This document shows positions 1 through 9,066 of a stretch of DNA of 33,532 nucleotides, piece after piece. Position 1 is the stretch's first letter. Every line of letters starts with the position of its first letter. The stretch comes from Hellea sp. (GTDB taxonomy: Bacteria; Pseudomonadota; Alphaproteobacteria; Caulobacterales; Maricaulaceae). The stretch spans positions 1 to 33,532 of the forward strand of contig JAHDCL010000018.1 of assembly GCA_020629875.1 (NCBI GenBank), given 5' to 3'. The notes under the pieces are model-generated. The model was not told the DNA's origin. It made no database searches and was given only the letters and a program-made list of their open reading frames with translations. Position numbers and translations under genes: made by a program.

Positions 1-428
1 TGCAAGGCTATGAAGATGGTTTCTTTATCGGGCCAAGCCTGCTGGATAATGTGACGCCGGATATGGAGACTTATCAGGACGAAATTTTTGGTCCTGTCTT
101 GCAAATTGTCCGCGCCAAGACTTTTGAAGAAGCGCTAAAACTCCCGAGCGAGCATCAATACGGAAACGGCGTCGCCATCTTCACACAAAATGGACGCGCT
201 GCCCGTGAATTCGCAGACCGCGTCGAGGTTGGCATGGTCGGCATTAATGTACCTATCCCCGTACCGGTGGCTTATCACAGCTTTGGCGGCTGGAAACGCT
301 CGGCCTTTGGCGATGCGAACCAATATGGCATGGAAGGCTTACGATTCTACACGAAAGTCAAAACAGTCACGCAACGCTGGCCCGAAGGCGAAACCGAAGA
401 CAGCGCCTTTATTATTCCGACGTTTTAG
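1..428 (+). CDS. mmsA: Methylmalonate-semialdehyde dehydrogenase (CoA-acylating), C-terminal part, 5' end outside window
   Basis: The frame is open from base 3 with no start in the window, so only the last ~141 codons are seen. The stretch EIFGPVL and the ending [13 protein letters not shown]...[19 protein letters not shown] are the C-terminal signature of the CoA-acylating methylmalonate-semialdehyde dehydrogenase branch of the aldehyde dehydrogenase superfamily. The catalytic cysteine lies upstream of the window and cannot be checked. The family turns methylmalonate semialdehyde into propionyl-CoA, the last step of valine breakdown, which fits mmsB, the hydrolase and isobutyryl-CoA dehydrogenase downstream. 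The stop (426-428) abuts an AGGA sequence that serves as the ribosome site of the next gene. Confidence 0.93.
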   Translation, partial: QGYEDGFFIGPSLLDNVTPDMETYQDEIFGPVLQIVRAKTFEEALKLPSEHQYGNGVAIFTQNGRAAREFADRVEVGMVGINVPIPVPVAYHSFGGWKRSAFGDANQYGMEGLRFYTKVKTVTQRWPEGETEDSAFIIPTF

Positions 429-437
429 GATGTTCCT

Positions 438-1076
438 ATGGAGTTTGTTCTAACAGCTGTAGATGATGATTTGGCGAGTGCTTTTGAGGAGCATTGTGGT
501 CATCTTAAAAATGTTAGTGTTTTCAAGGGGTCAATTTTCGACGTTGATTGTGATGCGGTCGTTAGCCCTGCTAATAGCTTCGGGTTTATGGATGGCGGTA
601 TAGACTCTTGGTACCGTTGGCGGTTTGGTGACGGAATACAAGATAGCGTTAGAATGGCGATATTGAGATATTGGCATGGTGAATTACCTGTTGGAGCAGC
701 TGAGATAGTTGAAACGGGTGATGATGAAGTTCCATATTTGATTGCAGCACCAACTATGCGCGTTCCAATGATATTGGGGACAGAAAGTATAAACCCATAT
801 TTGGCTATGAGAGCTGTTATTATGTTAGTTCGCCGAGAGCGCTTCAGAGATGGAGAGTTTCAGGGTGAAGAAATTAGTTCTAGAGTTAAGAAAGTAGCAT
901 TGCCTGGTTTGGGTACAGGCGTTGGTAAAGTACCAGCAGCTCTGGCCGCCCATCAAATTAAGGAGGCTATCATGCAACATAGTGAAGGTAAGCATTCTTT
1001 ACCCAAATCTTGGTTTTTGGCTACGGAAGAACACCAACATTTATTGAAACAAGACTTTAAAGATATGCAGACGTAA
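438..1076 (+). CDS. Macro-domain protein (ADP-ribose-binding fold), inserted in the valine operon
   Basis: The 212-residue protein has macro-domain hallmarks: the loop SPANSFGFMDGGID near residues 43-56, a central VGAAEIVETG...YLIAAPTMRVP stretch, and the second loop LPGLGTGVGKVP near residues 155-166. Macro domains bind ADP-ribose or related nucleotides and some remove ADP-ribose from proteins, nucleic acids or metabolites; which applies here cannot be told. AGGA at 427-430 gives a well-spaced ribosome site for the ATG. The gene starts 9 bases after mmsA and ends 4 bases before the dehydrogenase gene, so it is probably co-transcribed. Sampled 60-base rows have about 37-43% GC, against 50-68% in the neighbouring dehydrogenase, and codons ending in A/T dominate. 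This suggests recent acquisition. There is no signal peptide or membrane segment. Confidence 0.82.
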   Translation: MEFVLTAVDDDLASAFEEHCGHLKNVSVFKGSIFDVDCDAVVSPANSFGFMDGGIDSWYRWRFGDGIQDSVRMAILRYWHGELPVGAAEIVETGDDEVPYLIAAPTMRVPMILGTESINPYLAMRAVIMLVRRERFRDGEFQGEEISSRVKKVALPGLGTGVGKVPAALAAHQIKEAIMQHSEGKHSLPKSWFLATEEHQHLLKQDFKDMQT

Positions 1077-1080
1077 CCCC

Positions 1081-2220
1081 ATGGATTTTCAGCTTACAGA
1101 AGAACAAACCCTTATTCAGGATATGGCGAAGAATTTTGCGGCCGTAGAACTCGCGCCCCATAGCGCGCGGTGGGATGAAGAGAAGTTTCTTGATCGCAGT
1201 GTTTTTGCCAAAGCCGCCGAGCTTGGTTTTATGGGCATGTATTCCTCCGAAGATCATGGCGGGACGGCGCTTTCGCGTTTGGATAGCGCGATCGTCTTTG
1301 AACAGCTCGCGGCGGGGGATGTGTCTCATACGGCGATGATGACCATTCACAATATGGCAACATGGATGGTGGATCGTTTCGGGGATGATAATCTGCGCGC
1401 GAAATATGTCCCGCGCCTTACGGCAGGGGAATTAATTGCGAGCTATTGCCTGACGGAGCCGGGGGCAGGGTCGGATGCCGCGTCGCTCACCACCAAAGCC
1501 GTGCGTGAGGGTGATGACTATATCCTCAATGGAACAAAGACATTTATCTCGGGCGCAGGATGGTCTGACATCTATGTCGTCATGGCGCGCACATCAGATA
1601 ATGGCGCTAAGGGCGTTTCGACTTTCGTTGTTGAGAAAGGCGCGCCCGGATTAAGCTTTGGGGCGAATGAAAAGAAGATGGGCTGGAACGCTCAGCCCAC
1701 CGCGCAAGTGATAATGGAAGATTGCCGTATCCCCGCGGAGAACCGTGTGGGCGCAGAAGGCGATGGCTTTAAATTCGCCATGAGCGGCCTTGATGGTGGG
1801 CGCATTAATATCGGTGCTTGTTCTTTGGGTGGCGCGCAAAAGGCATTAGATGCGAGCCTGCAATATACGAAAGAGCGCACTCAATTTGGTAAATCTATTT
1901 CTGACTTTCAAAACACACAATTCATGCTCGCCGATATGGCGACAGAGCTCGAAGCGTCGCGCATGATGATTTACCGTGCGGCGGATATGCTTGATAAAAA
2001 ACTTCCTAATGCGGGTGCTGCCTGCGCTATGGCAAAGCGGTTCTGTACGGATATGTGCAGCAAAATCGCCAATGACGCGTTACAGCTCCATGGCGGCTAT
2101 GGCTATCTCTCGGAATATGAAATCGAACAAATCGTAAGGGATTTGCGTGTGCATCAGATATTAGAAGGTACGAACCAGATTATGCGCATGATTGTATCGC
2201 GCTCTCTTCTAAGGCAGTAA
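1081..2220 (+). CDS. Acyl-CoA dehydrogenase, probably isobutyryl-CoA dehydrogenase
   Basis: This 379-residue protein is a full-length acyl-CoA dehydrogenase. The FAD/substrate signature CLTEPGAGSDAASL is near residue 123, ERTQFGK lies in the C-terminal helical domain, and LQLHGGYGYLSEYEIEQIVRD precedes ILEGTNQIMR, whose Glu362 is the expected catalytic base. The family removes two hydrogens across C2-C3 of acyl-CoAs and passes electrons to ETF. Its place directly before the 3-hydroxyisobutyryl-CoA hydrolase and mmsB points to isobutyryl-CoA to methacrylyl-CoA. There is no clear Shine-Dalgarno sequence before the ATG, only TAACCCC, so translation may be coupled to the macro-domain gene. A 2-methylbutyryl-CoA or other short branched substrate is the main alternative. 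Confidence 0.93.
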   Translation: MDFQLTEEQTLIQDMAKNFAAVELAPHSARWDEEKFLDRSVFAKAAELGFMGMYSSEDHGGTALSRLDSAIVFEQLAAGDVSHTAMMTIHNMATWMVDRFGDDNLRAKYVPRLTAGELIASYCLTEPGAGSDAASLTTKAVREGDDYILNGTKTFISGAGWSDIYVVMARTSDNGAKGVSTFVVEKGAPGLSFGANEKKMGWNAQPTAQVIMEDCRIPAENRVGAEGDGFKFAMSGLDGGRINIGACSLGGAQKALDASLQYTKERTQFGKSISDFQNTQFMLADMATELEASRMMIYRAADMLDKKLPNAGAACAMAKRFCTDMCSKIANDALQLHGGYGYLSEYEIEQIVRDLRVHQILEGTNQIMRMIVSRSLLRQ

Positions 2221-2221
2221 T

Positions 2222-3268
2222 ATGACCCACGAAATTACATCCCGTATCATTGGCAACCTTGGCCACATCACACTCAACCGTCCCAAAGCGCTGAACGCGC
2301 TAACCTACGCCATGTGCGAAGAAATCACGCGCCTTCTGGTGGCGTGGGAAAAGGACCCTCAAATTGGTGCTGTACTGATTGACGGCGCTGGTGATCGCGC
2401 CTTTTGTGCGGGCGGGGATGTTATCCTCCTCCATGATAGCGGTAAGGCGGGTGATAAGCGCGCAGAGAATTTTTGGCGTATTGAATATTCCCTCAATGAA
2501 TTAATTTACCGCTATTCCAAACCTTACATCACGCTGATTGATGGTTTTGTTATGGGCGGCGGCGTGGGTCTCTCTGTCCATGGGCGTCTGCGCGTGGCGG
2601 GTGACGCAACTATGTTTGCGATGCCTGAAACGGGGATTGGTTATTTCCCGGATGTTGGCGGCACTTATTTCCTCCCGAGGCTTGGTATGGATATCGGTCA
2701 ATGGCTTGGCCTGACAGGGGCGCGTTTGGATGCAGGACAAAGCTGTCACCTCGGCGTCGCCAATGCCTATGTACCAACTGCGCGTCATGGTGATTTAATT
2801 GAGGCCTTGGGCGCGGCCAAGCTGGATGGCTCTGATGCCGCCGTCGCGAATGTCATGATTGACTTTGTCCAAGCCCCGCCGGCGAGTGAGGCTATTCCTA
2901 ATGCGGTCAAAGCCTTTGGCGAGAAAACCGTTCCTGCTATCCTGCGCGCGCTTGATGACGATGGCAGTGACTGGGCGGAAAAACAGGCAAAGAATATTCG
3001 CCGTAAATCCCCACTGGCCATGTGCGTAACCTTCGAAGCTTTGCGGCGCGGCGCGAAAAAGACTTTCAAAGAGGTGATGACGCAGGAATTAGAGATTTCT
3101 CTGAACTTCCTCAAGACGCAAGACTTCTATGAAGGTATTCGTGCGCAACTCATTGACAAAGACCGCAATCCGAAATGGTCGCATGAGGATGTGAGTGTTG
3201 TGACGGAACCACAAGTACAGCGTCTCTTTAGAAAAACAGCAAAACCTCCTCAGGAGTTCTTAGCATGA
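2222..3268 (+). CDS. 3-hydroxyisobutyryl-CoA hydrolase (crotonase superfamily)
   Basis: This 348-residue crotonase-fold protein has AFCAGGDVILLHD around residues 61-73 (oxyanion hole), DGFVMGGGVGLSVHG, and MPETGIGYFPDVGGTYFLPRL. The PETGIGYFPDVGG form, with its Glu and Asp, separates hydrolases of the HIBCH type from ordinary enoyl-CoA hydratases. The reaction is hydrolysis of 3-hydroxyisobutyryl-CoA to free 3-hydroxyisobutyrate, the substrate of MmsB encoded next. The gene starts one base after the dehydrogenase stop and overlaps mmsB by an ATGA, so the operon is translationally coupled. An enoyl-CoA hydratase for methacrylyl-CoA is not evident in this operon and may lie upstream or elsewhere. 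Confidence 0.92.
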   Translation: MTHEITSRIIGNLGHITLNRPKALNALTYAMCEEITRLLVAWEKDPQIGAVLIDGAGDRAFCAGGDVILLHDSGKAGDKRAENFWRIEYSLNELIYRYSKPYITLIDGFVMGGGVGLSVHGRLRVAGDATMFAMPETGIGYFPDVGGTYFLPRLGMDIGQWLGLTGARLDAGQSCHLGVANAYVPTARHGDLIEALGAAKLDGSDAAVANVMIDFVQAPPASEAIPNAVKAFGEKTVPAILRALDDDGSDWAEKQAKNIRRKSPLAMCVTFEALRRGAKKTFKEVMTQELEISLNFLKTQDFYEGIRAQLIDKDRNPKWSHEDVSVVTEPQVQRLFRKTAKPPQEFLA

Positions 3269-4164
3269 CCACAATCGCATTTATTGGCCTTGGGAATATG
3301 GGCATCGGCATGGCCGCCAATCTCGCGAAAGCGGGCCATGAGGTGAAGGCTCTAGACATTTCCGAAGAGGCGGTAGTTCGCGCTGTTTCGGCTGGTTGTG
3401 TTGGGGCCAGAAATACAAAAGATGCAGTGGAAGCGGCAGATGTGGTCATTACTATGCTGCCCGCAGGCGCGCATGTGAAAATGGTCTATGGCGGCGCCGA
3501 TGGCGTCTTTGAACATGCCGCCAAAGGCACGCTGATGATTGATTGTTCAACTATTGATGTTGCCTCTGCTCGTGAAGTTATTGGCTCGGCCACTCACAAG
3601 GGCTTCGCTATGATTGACGCGCCGGTTTCTGGCGGCGTTGGAGGCGCGGCGGCAGGGACGCTTACCTTTATGTGCGGCGGAACCTTGGATGCCTATGAGC
3701 GCGCTAAACCCTATCTGGATATTATGGGCAAGAATGTCTTTCACGCAGGCGATGCGGGGAATGGACAGGCCGCAAAAATTTGCAATAATATGCTGCTCGG
3801 CATTCATATGATCGGGACATGTGAAGCGTTTAACTTGGCGGAAAAATTGGGTTTGGATGCACAGACATTTTTCGACATTAGTTCCACAGCTTCTGGACAA
3901 AATTGGTCGATGACAAGCTATTGTCCAGCGCCGGGACCTGTTGAGAGTGCACCCTCTAACAAGAATTACGAGCCAGGTTTTGCTGCTGGCATGATGTTGA
4001 AAGACTTACGGCTTGCACAAGAGGCTGCGACCGCAGCAAAAGCCGCGACGCCACTTGGCACGCAGTCCGAGGCTATTTACTCTTTGATGGAGGCCGCTGG
4101 TAAAGATGGGCTCGATTTTTCTGGGGTGATGAAGCTAATTAACGGTACTTTGTATGACGCCTAA
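3265..4164 (+). CDS. mmsB: 3-hydroxyisobutyrate dehydrogenase
   Basis: This 299-residue protein opens with the NAD-binding Rossmann motif FIGLGNMGIGMAANL. It carries the family's substrate motif DAPVSGGVGGAAAGTLTFMCGG near residues 118-139 and GNGQAAKICNNM with the catalytic lysine near residue 170. These are the three defining motifs of beta-hydroxyacid dehydrogenases, and the length is typical. The enzyme oxidises 3-hydroxyisobutyrate to methylmalonate semialdehyde, which MmsA upstream then converts to propionyl-CoA. The start overlaps the hydrolase stop (ATGA), and CAGGAG about 11 bases upstream is a good ribosome site. The enzyme is cytoplasmic and soluble. Confidence 0.95.
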   Translation: MTTIAFIGLGNMGIGMAANLAKAGHEVKALDISEEAVVRAVSAGCVGARNTKDAVEAADVVITMLPAGAHVKMVYGGADGVFEHAAKGTLMIDCSTIDVASAREVIGSATHKGFAMIDAPVSGGVGGAAAGTLTFMCGGTLDAYERAKPYLDIMGKNVFHAGDAGNGQAAKICNNMLLGIHMIGTCEAFNLAEKLGLDAQTFFDISSTASGQNWSMTSYCPAPGPVESAPSNKNYEPGFAAGMMLKDLRLAQEAATAAKAATPLGTQSEAIYSLMEAAGKDGLDFSGVMKLINGTLYDA

Positions 4165-4206
4165 TATACTAAGAACTTCTGGAAAGTCACAAAGAGGAAA
4201 CGGCGC

Positions 4207-6345
4207 ATGAGTGATGCGACACTAAAAGACTGGTACGCGCTGGCCGAGAAAGAACTGCGAGGGAAATCCGTTGAGGCTCTGACTAAAACGACGCCGGAAG
4301 GTATTGAGATTAAACCTGTTTACAGTGCCTCTGATGTCCCTCCAAGTATCGCGTCTGAGCTGCCCGGCTTTGCGCCCTTCACGCGGGGGCCACGCGCTAC
4401 CATGTATGCAAATCGCCCTTGGACCATCCGTCAATATGCGGGATTCTCTACCGCCGAAGAGAGTAATGCTTTTTACCGTAAAAACTTAGAGGCAGGGCAA
4501 AAAGGCCTTTCCGTTGCCTTCGATCTTGCAACACATCGTGGCTACGATAGTGATCATCCGCGCGTTAGAGGTGATGTTGGTAAAGCTGGGGTTGCGATTG
4601 ACAGCGTTGAGGATATGAAGATCCTGTTTGACGGCATCCCGCTTGAAAAAATGTCCGTCTCTATGACGATGAACGGCGCGGTTATTCCAATCCTTGCCAT
4701 GTTTGTTGTTGCTGGTGAAGAGCAGGGCGTTGATCGTAAGCTGCTGTCGGGAACAATCCAGAATGATATTCTCAAAGAATTTATGGTGCGAAATACCTTT
4801 ATCTATCCACCTGAACCCTCAATGAGAATAATCGGCGATATCATTGAATATACCTCAACCGATATGCCTAAGTACAATTCCATCTCGATCTCTGGCTATC
4901 ATATGCAAGAAGCCGGGGCGAACCTCGCACAAGAACTAGCTTTCACATTGGCAGATGGCCGCGAATATGTGCGGGCTGCGCTTGCCAAAGGATTAGATGT
5001 TGACGCCTTTGCGGGGCGTCTATCTTTCTTTTTTTGCATCGGCATGAACTTCTTTATGGAGGCCGCAAAGCTTCGTGCGGCGCGTCAGCTATGGTCGCGT
5101 ATTATGACAGAATTTGGCGCCAAGACGGAACGGTCTAAGATGTTGCGGACACACTGCCAGACCTCCGGCGTTTCTTTAACGGAACAAGATCCCTATAATA
5201 ACGTCGTGCGGACGGCTTTTGAGGCGATGTCCGCTGTATTAGGCGGAACGCAATCCTTGCACACGAATTCTTTTGACGAAGCCATTGCGCTGCCGACTGA
5301 GTTTTCAGCGCGTATTGCACGGAATACACAGCTTATTTTGCAAAATGAAACAGGGGTGACTGATGTCGTCGACCCCTTGGCGGGTTCGTATTATGTCGAG
5401 AGCCTCACGCAAGCGCTCGTTGATAAAGCTTGGACCATGTTAGAAGAGATTGACGCTGAAGGAGGGATGACCCAAGCGATCGCCAAAGGCCTTCCGAAAA
5501 TGGAAATTGAAAAGGCGGCAGCGCTGCGTCAAGCGCGCGTGGATAAGGGCGAAGATGTTATCGTTGGCGTGAACAAATTCATCCTGGAGGAAGAGGACCC
5601 TATCGATATCCTTGAAATTGATAATGCTGCCGTTCGCGAGAGTCAGGTTAAGCGTATCAACGAAGTCCGAGCGTCTCGCAATGAAGAGGACTGTCAAGGG
5701 GCCCTAACCGAGTTGAAACTCGCCGCTTTGTCTGGCGAAGGCAATCTATTGCGCCTATCCGTGGAGGCCGCGCGCGCGCGGGCCACTCTCGGCGAAATTA
5801 GTGACGCCATGGAAGCCGCTTTTGGTCGCCATAAGCCCACAACACGTGTTATAAAAGGTATTTACAGCGAAGCATATTCGGGAGACCCAGCTTATCAAAA
5901 TGTGTCTGAGAAGGTCGCAGAATATAAAGAAAAATCAAACAAAACGCCGCATGTTCTCATCGCAAAGATGGGTCAAGATGGCCATGACCGCGGGGCTAAG
6001 GTTGTGGCAACCGCCTTTGCAGACCTTGGCTTTGATGTCGATCTAACCGATTTGTTTTCAACACCTGAGGAAACAGCCTTGCTCGCGATTGAAAAAGGCG
6101 TTGATGCGATTGGCGTATCCTCTCTGGCAGCGGGTCATAAAACGCTCATCCCAGAGTTGGTTACCCAGCTCAAAGATAGAGGCCGCGAGGATATAAAAAT
6201 TTTTGCGGGGGGCGTTATACCGGAACAGGATTATGCCTTCTTGCGAAGTCACGGTGTATCAGAAATTTTCGGTCCAGGAACAAATGTCCTCGAGGCCGCT
6301 TATGCGGTGCTGGCGGACATCGCGGGTTTGAAAAGAAATCGGTGA
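4207..6345 (+). CDS. mcm: Methylmalonyl-CoA mutase, single-chain
   Basis: The 712-residue protein has the N-terminal TIM-barrel substrate domain ([21 protein letters not shown]..., [20 protein letters not shown]) and a C-terminal cobalamin domain with [13 protein letters not shown]. In that motif Asp591-x-His593-x-x-Gly596 supplies the cobalt-binding histidine. The full length and both domains in one chain match homodimeric or large-subunit mutases rather than the small, non-binding partner. It interconverts methylmalonyl-CoA and succinyl-CoA, so it finishes the valine/propionate route. AAGAGGAAA about 7-9 bases before the ATG is the ribosome site. No propionyl-CoA carboxylase, methylmalonyl-CoA epimerase or MeaB-type chaperone gene is in the window. 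Confidence 0.97.
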   Translation: MSDATLKDWYALAEKELRGKSVEALTKTTPEGIEIKPVYSASDVPPSIASELPGFAPFTRGPRATMYANRPWTIRQYAGFSTAEESNAFYRKNLEAGQKGLSVAFDLATHRGYDSDHPRVRGDVGKAGVAIDSVEDMKILFDGIPLEKMSVSMTMNGAVIPILAMFVVAGEEQGVDRKLLSGTIQNDILKEFMVRNTFIYPPEPSMRIIGDIIEYTSTDMPKYNSISISGYHMQEAGANLAQELAFTLADGREYVRAALAKGLDVDAFAGRLSFFFCIGMNFFMEAAKLRAARQLWSRIMTEFGAKTERSKMLRTHCQTSGVSLTEQDPYNNVVRTAFEAMSAVLGGTQSLHTNSFDEAIALPTEFSARIARNTQLILQNETGVTDVVDPLAGSYYVESLTQALVDKAWTMLEEIDAEGGMTQAIAKGLPKMEIEKAAALRQARVDKGEDVIVGVNKFILEEEDPIDILEIDNAAVRESQVKRINEVRASRNEEDCQGALTELKLAALSGEGNLLRLSVEAARARATLGEISDAMEAAFGRHKPTTRVIKGIYSEAYSGDPAYQNVSEKVAEYKEKSNKTPHVLIAKMGQDGHDRGAKVVATAFADLGFDVDLTDLFSTPEETALLAIEKGVDAIGVSSLAAGHKTLIPELVTQLKDRGREDIKIFAGGVIPEQDYAFLRSHGVSEIFGPGTNVLEAAYAVLADIAGLKRNR

Positions 6346-6397
6346 TGCAAGTCTTTTGTAATAAGGGGTTTGAATCGAAATATAGGAACCCAGTTTA

Positions 6398-7516
6398 GTG
6401 AGCACAGTACATCAGACAGGACCTCTCGCAGGTTGTCGCGTTATCGAATTAGCCGGAATTGGCCCGGGACCTTATTGCGCGCATTTATTGGCGGATATGG
6501 GTGCTGAGGTCATTATCGTGGATCGGCCAGGCGCCGGGCCTTATCCCATCGATGCGCGTGGCAAGAAATCAATGATTCTTGATTTGCGTAAGCCCGAAGC
6601 CGTGGAGGCTCTGTTAAAGCTTGTCGAAACAGCGGATGTCCTAACAGAAGGCTATCGCCCGGGCGTGACTGAACGCCTAGGTATTGGCCCTGATGTTTGC
6701 CTCAAAAGAAATCCAAAATTGGTCTATGGCCGCATGACAGGTTGGGGGCAGGAAGGGCCTTGGTCGAAAGTGGCCGGTCATGACATCAACTACTTATCAA
6801 TTACGGGCTTTCTCGGCATGACGGGAAGGCGCAGGGAAGCGCCGATGCCGCCCCTAAATTTGGTTGGAGATTATGGAGGCGGCTCAATGTTCCTCGCTAT
6901 GGGTATTCTCGCCTCAATGCTAAAGGCGAAGACCACGGGGAAAGGTGAGGTTGTCGATGCGGCCATTATTGATGGCGTCGCATCTATGATGGGTATGTTC
7001 AATTCCTTGAAGGGTTTCGGTCTATGGACAACAGATCGCGAAGATAACCTATTGGATGGCGGGGCGCCGTTTTATCGCTGCTACGAAACCTCCGATAAAG
7101 AATATATGGCGGTTGGCTGTATCGAACCTCAATTTTTCGCGCTGATGCTAGAAATCACAGGCATATCTCCAGAGGATTACGGCCATCAAAATGACAAATC
7201 ACTTTGGCCCAGACAGCACGAATTACTGGAGAAAGTGTTTGCCTTGAAAACCCGCGATGAATGGGCCGATTTGTTCGATGCGACGGATGCCTGTGTGTCT
7301 CCTGTGCTGAATATGGAAGAAGCGCAAGAGCACCCTCATAATAAAGCCCGTAATAGCCACATTAAATCTGGTAATTTTGTGCATCCGCATCCGGCTCCGA
7401 GATTTGGAGGCGCGACACCTGAATATCCTGCACCAATTCCAAAGCGAGGAGCCGACACAGCGAGCTTACTAAAATCAGTTGGCTGTTCTGAAGACATCAT
7501 CAAGTCTCTGACTTAA
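6398..7516 (+). CDS. CaiB/BaiF family alpha-methylacyl-CoA racemase
   Basis: This 372-residue class III CoA-transferase-fold protein has the nucleotide-side motif GIGPGPYCAHLLADMGAEVI at residues 21-40. The pairs GHDINY (His128) and GDYGGG (Asp158), with CIEP (Glu243), sit two residues from the known catalytic His126, Asp156 and Glu241 of mycobacterial alpha-methylacyl-CoA racemase. This fits racemisation of 2-methylacyl-CoA thioesters better than CoA transfer, which uses an Asp in a different context. The start is GTG, preceded by AGGA about 10 bases upstream. The 52-base gap from the mutase may hold a minor promoter. Such enzymes prepare methyl-branched fatty acids or sterol side chains for beta-oxidation; the true substrate is not shown. 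Confidence 0.87.
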   Translation: MSTVHQTGPLAGCRVIELAGIGPGPYCAHLLADMGAEVIIVDRPGAGPYPIDARGKKSMILDLRKPEAVEALLKLVETADVLTEGYRPGVTERLGIGPDVCLKRNPKLVYGRMTGWGQEGPWSKVAGHDINYLSITGFLGMTGRRREAPMPPLNLVGDYGGGSMFLAMGILASMLKAKTTGKGEVVDAAIIDGVASMMGMFNSLKGFGLWTTDREDNLLDGGAPFYRCYETSDKEYMAVGCIEPQFFALMLEITGISPEDYGHQNDKSLWPRQHELLEKVFALKTRDEWADLFDATDACVSPVLNMEEAQEHPHNKARNSHIKSGNFVHPHPAPRFGGATPEYPAPIPKRGADTASLLKSVGCSEDIIKSLT

Positions 7517-7678
7517 ACAACAATTTTTGAATTTGAAAACTAATTAGATCTAATAACGTTTAAAGCTATCGGTCAGCATCTTACATTCTTCAAACATGTC
7601 TGAGGCAAAGCCTCCGCATTTATAGATGCTCAAAATAGTGGATTTGCGTGTTCAACGGTATCCACAAATTCATATTCG
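7517..7678. other. Intergenic gap between convergent genes
   Basis: These 162 bases separate the racemase (+) and dehydrogenase (-) stops. They contain two weak inverted repeats: GAGGC/GCCTC with a 3-base loop at 7602-7614, and GTGGAT/ATCCAC at 7638-7665. Neither is followed by a convincing T-run, so they are at best poor terminators. No gene was recognised. Confidence 0.4.
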
Positions 7679-8851
7679 TCATCCCATTTGCCGCGCGGCT
7701 AAATCGAGCATTATTTCCTCAGAGCCTCCGCCAATGGCCATAACTCGCACTTCGCGATAAATTCGTTCTATTCGGTGCCCGCGTATGAAGCCTGCGCCGC
7801 CGAGTATTTGCATCGCTTCTCTAGCGCAATATTCCATACATTGCGTCGCTTCGACTTTTAGGAGGCTCAGCTCGGCAATGGGTGTTTCGCCTCTTTTCAC
7901 GCGCCAAGCGCAGTTATCAAGTAAGGCTTGCCCAGCGATGACACGCCGATACATTTCAGCGAATTTATGCCTGATAACTTGGTGCTTCATCAATGGCTTG
8001 CCGAATGTTTTCCGCTCGACGGCCCAGGCTGCGGCATCCTCAATGCAAACTCTTGAAAATGAAAGGGCTTGCGCAGCCATTCCAATCCTCTCGGAATTAA
8101 AGTTCGACATGATTCCAATAAATCCTGCATTTTCATGACCTATTAGATTTTCTGCAGGGACGCGGACATCGTCAAAATGTATCGATGCAGTATCGGACAC
8201 CCACCATCCCATCTTCTTGAGGGGCGTACGAGTGATACCGGGAGAATTAGCATCTATCAGCAATAAGGATACGCCGCCTGCTCCGTCACCGCCCGTGCGA
8301 ACTGCGACGGTCAGATAGTCTGCGCGGCAGCCCGTGGTGATATATGTTTTTTCGCCATTGACGACATAGAAGTCTCCGTCGCGCTGTGCCTTTGTTCTGA
8401 GATTGGCGACATCGGATCCACCAGATGGTTCAGTTATGCATAGTGAGATTAGCTTTTCGCCCGCTATGATGTCGGGCGCAACACGCGCTTTCATGTCGAC
8501 GGACCCAATGGCCAATATGGGCGGCAGGCCAATACCATGGGTCATGAGGCCTGCAATTAAGCCGCCCGAACCCGCGCGGGCAAGTTCCTCGGACATAATC
8601 AGGGAATGAAAAATATCGGTGTCTTCGCCAAAGCCGCCATATTTTCCAGGGTAGCTTATTCCGTTAATGCCAACGGCCGCCGCTTTTTGGTGTAGATCTC
8701 TTGGAAACGCGCCGGCCTCATCCCAGTCATTAACAAAAGGAATTATCTCTTTATCAACGAAAGTTCGAACGGTGTTACGCCAGGCTTCATGCTCATCTGT
8801 TAAATGAGGGGAAGGCAGTCGGGTCGAGTCAAAGTTATAAGAAGCAGTCAT
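7679..8851 (-). CDS. Acyl-CoA dehydrogenase, IVD/long-chain type
   Basis: This 390-residue acyl-CoA dehydrogenase has CITEPSGGSDVANLRTKA near residue 138, ERKTFGKPLMKHQ in the C-terminal domain and ILGGAGFIRGHRIERIYREVR. The usual C-terminal catalytic glutamate of EGT is replaced by GGGSEEIM. A glutamate does occur in FNSERIGMA at residue 254, the place used by isovaleryl-CoA and long-chain dehydrogenases, so the enzyme is probably active. The substrate is unknown; an isoprenoid or branched acyl-CoA is plausible from the racemase and ligase nearby. It is transcribed divergently from the monooxygenase gene at 9067. Confidence 0.9.
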   Translation of the reverse strand: MTASYNFDSTRLPSPHLTDEHEAWRNTVRTFVDKEIIPFVNDWDEAGAFPRDLHQKAAAVGINGISYPGKYGGFGEDTDIFHSLIMSEELARAGSGGLIAGLMTHGIGLPPILAIGSVDMKARVAPDIIAGEKLISLCITEPSGGSDVANLRTKAQRDGDFYVVNGEKTYITTGCRADYLTVAVRTGGDGAGGVSLLLIDANSPGITRTPLKKMGWWVSDTASIHFDDVRVPAENLIGHENAGFIGIMSNFNSERIGMAAQALSFSRVCIEDAAAWAVERKTFGKPLMKHQVIRHKFAEMYRRVIAGQALLDNCAWRVKRGETPIAELSLLKVEATQCMEYCAREAMQILGGAGFIRGHRIERIYREVRVMAIGGGSEEIMLDLAARQMG

Positions 8852-9066
8852 ATTACTCTAATTCTCATTTTTTGGGTGTTTCCGGTTGCTGTTTCAGGAT
8901 GCCATCACGATCTGTGCCGCATTTTCCGCCGCTAGGATTTTTGCTTGTTTACAGTACCAGGCATAGTATTCCCAATTTAGCTTGATGAATATAACGCGCT
9001 AGCATTGGCGCATTACCGATGCAATATACATCTAAAGGACGAACACTTCCCAGAGGTTACATGTAA
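8852..9066. other. Divergent intergenic region
   Basis: These 215 bases lie between the divergent dehydrogenase and monooxygenase starts and must carry both promoters. AGAGG ends 10 bases before the monooxygenase ATG and may be its ribosome site. No clear operator was found. A 34-codon open stretch on the minus strand (8894-8998) looks protein-like but could not be assigned to a family. Confidence 0.4.

Noticed and set aside
7602-7665. Two short inverted repeats as terminators for the racemase and dehydrogenase genes
   Set aside because: Stems are only 5-6 bp and no T-run follows in either direction.
8894-8998. 34-codon minus-strand stretch with protein-like composition (NWEYYAWYCKQ...), possible third relic
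   Set aside because: It has no start codon or recognised family motif and is short enough to be chance.
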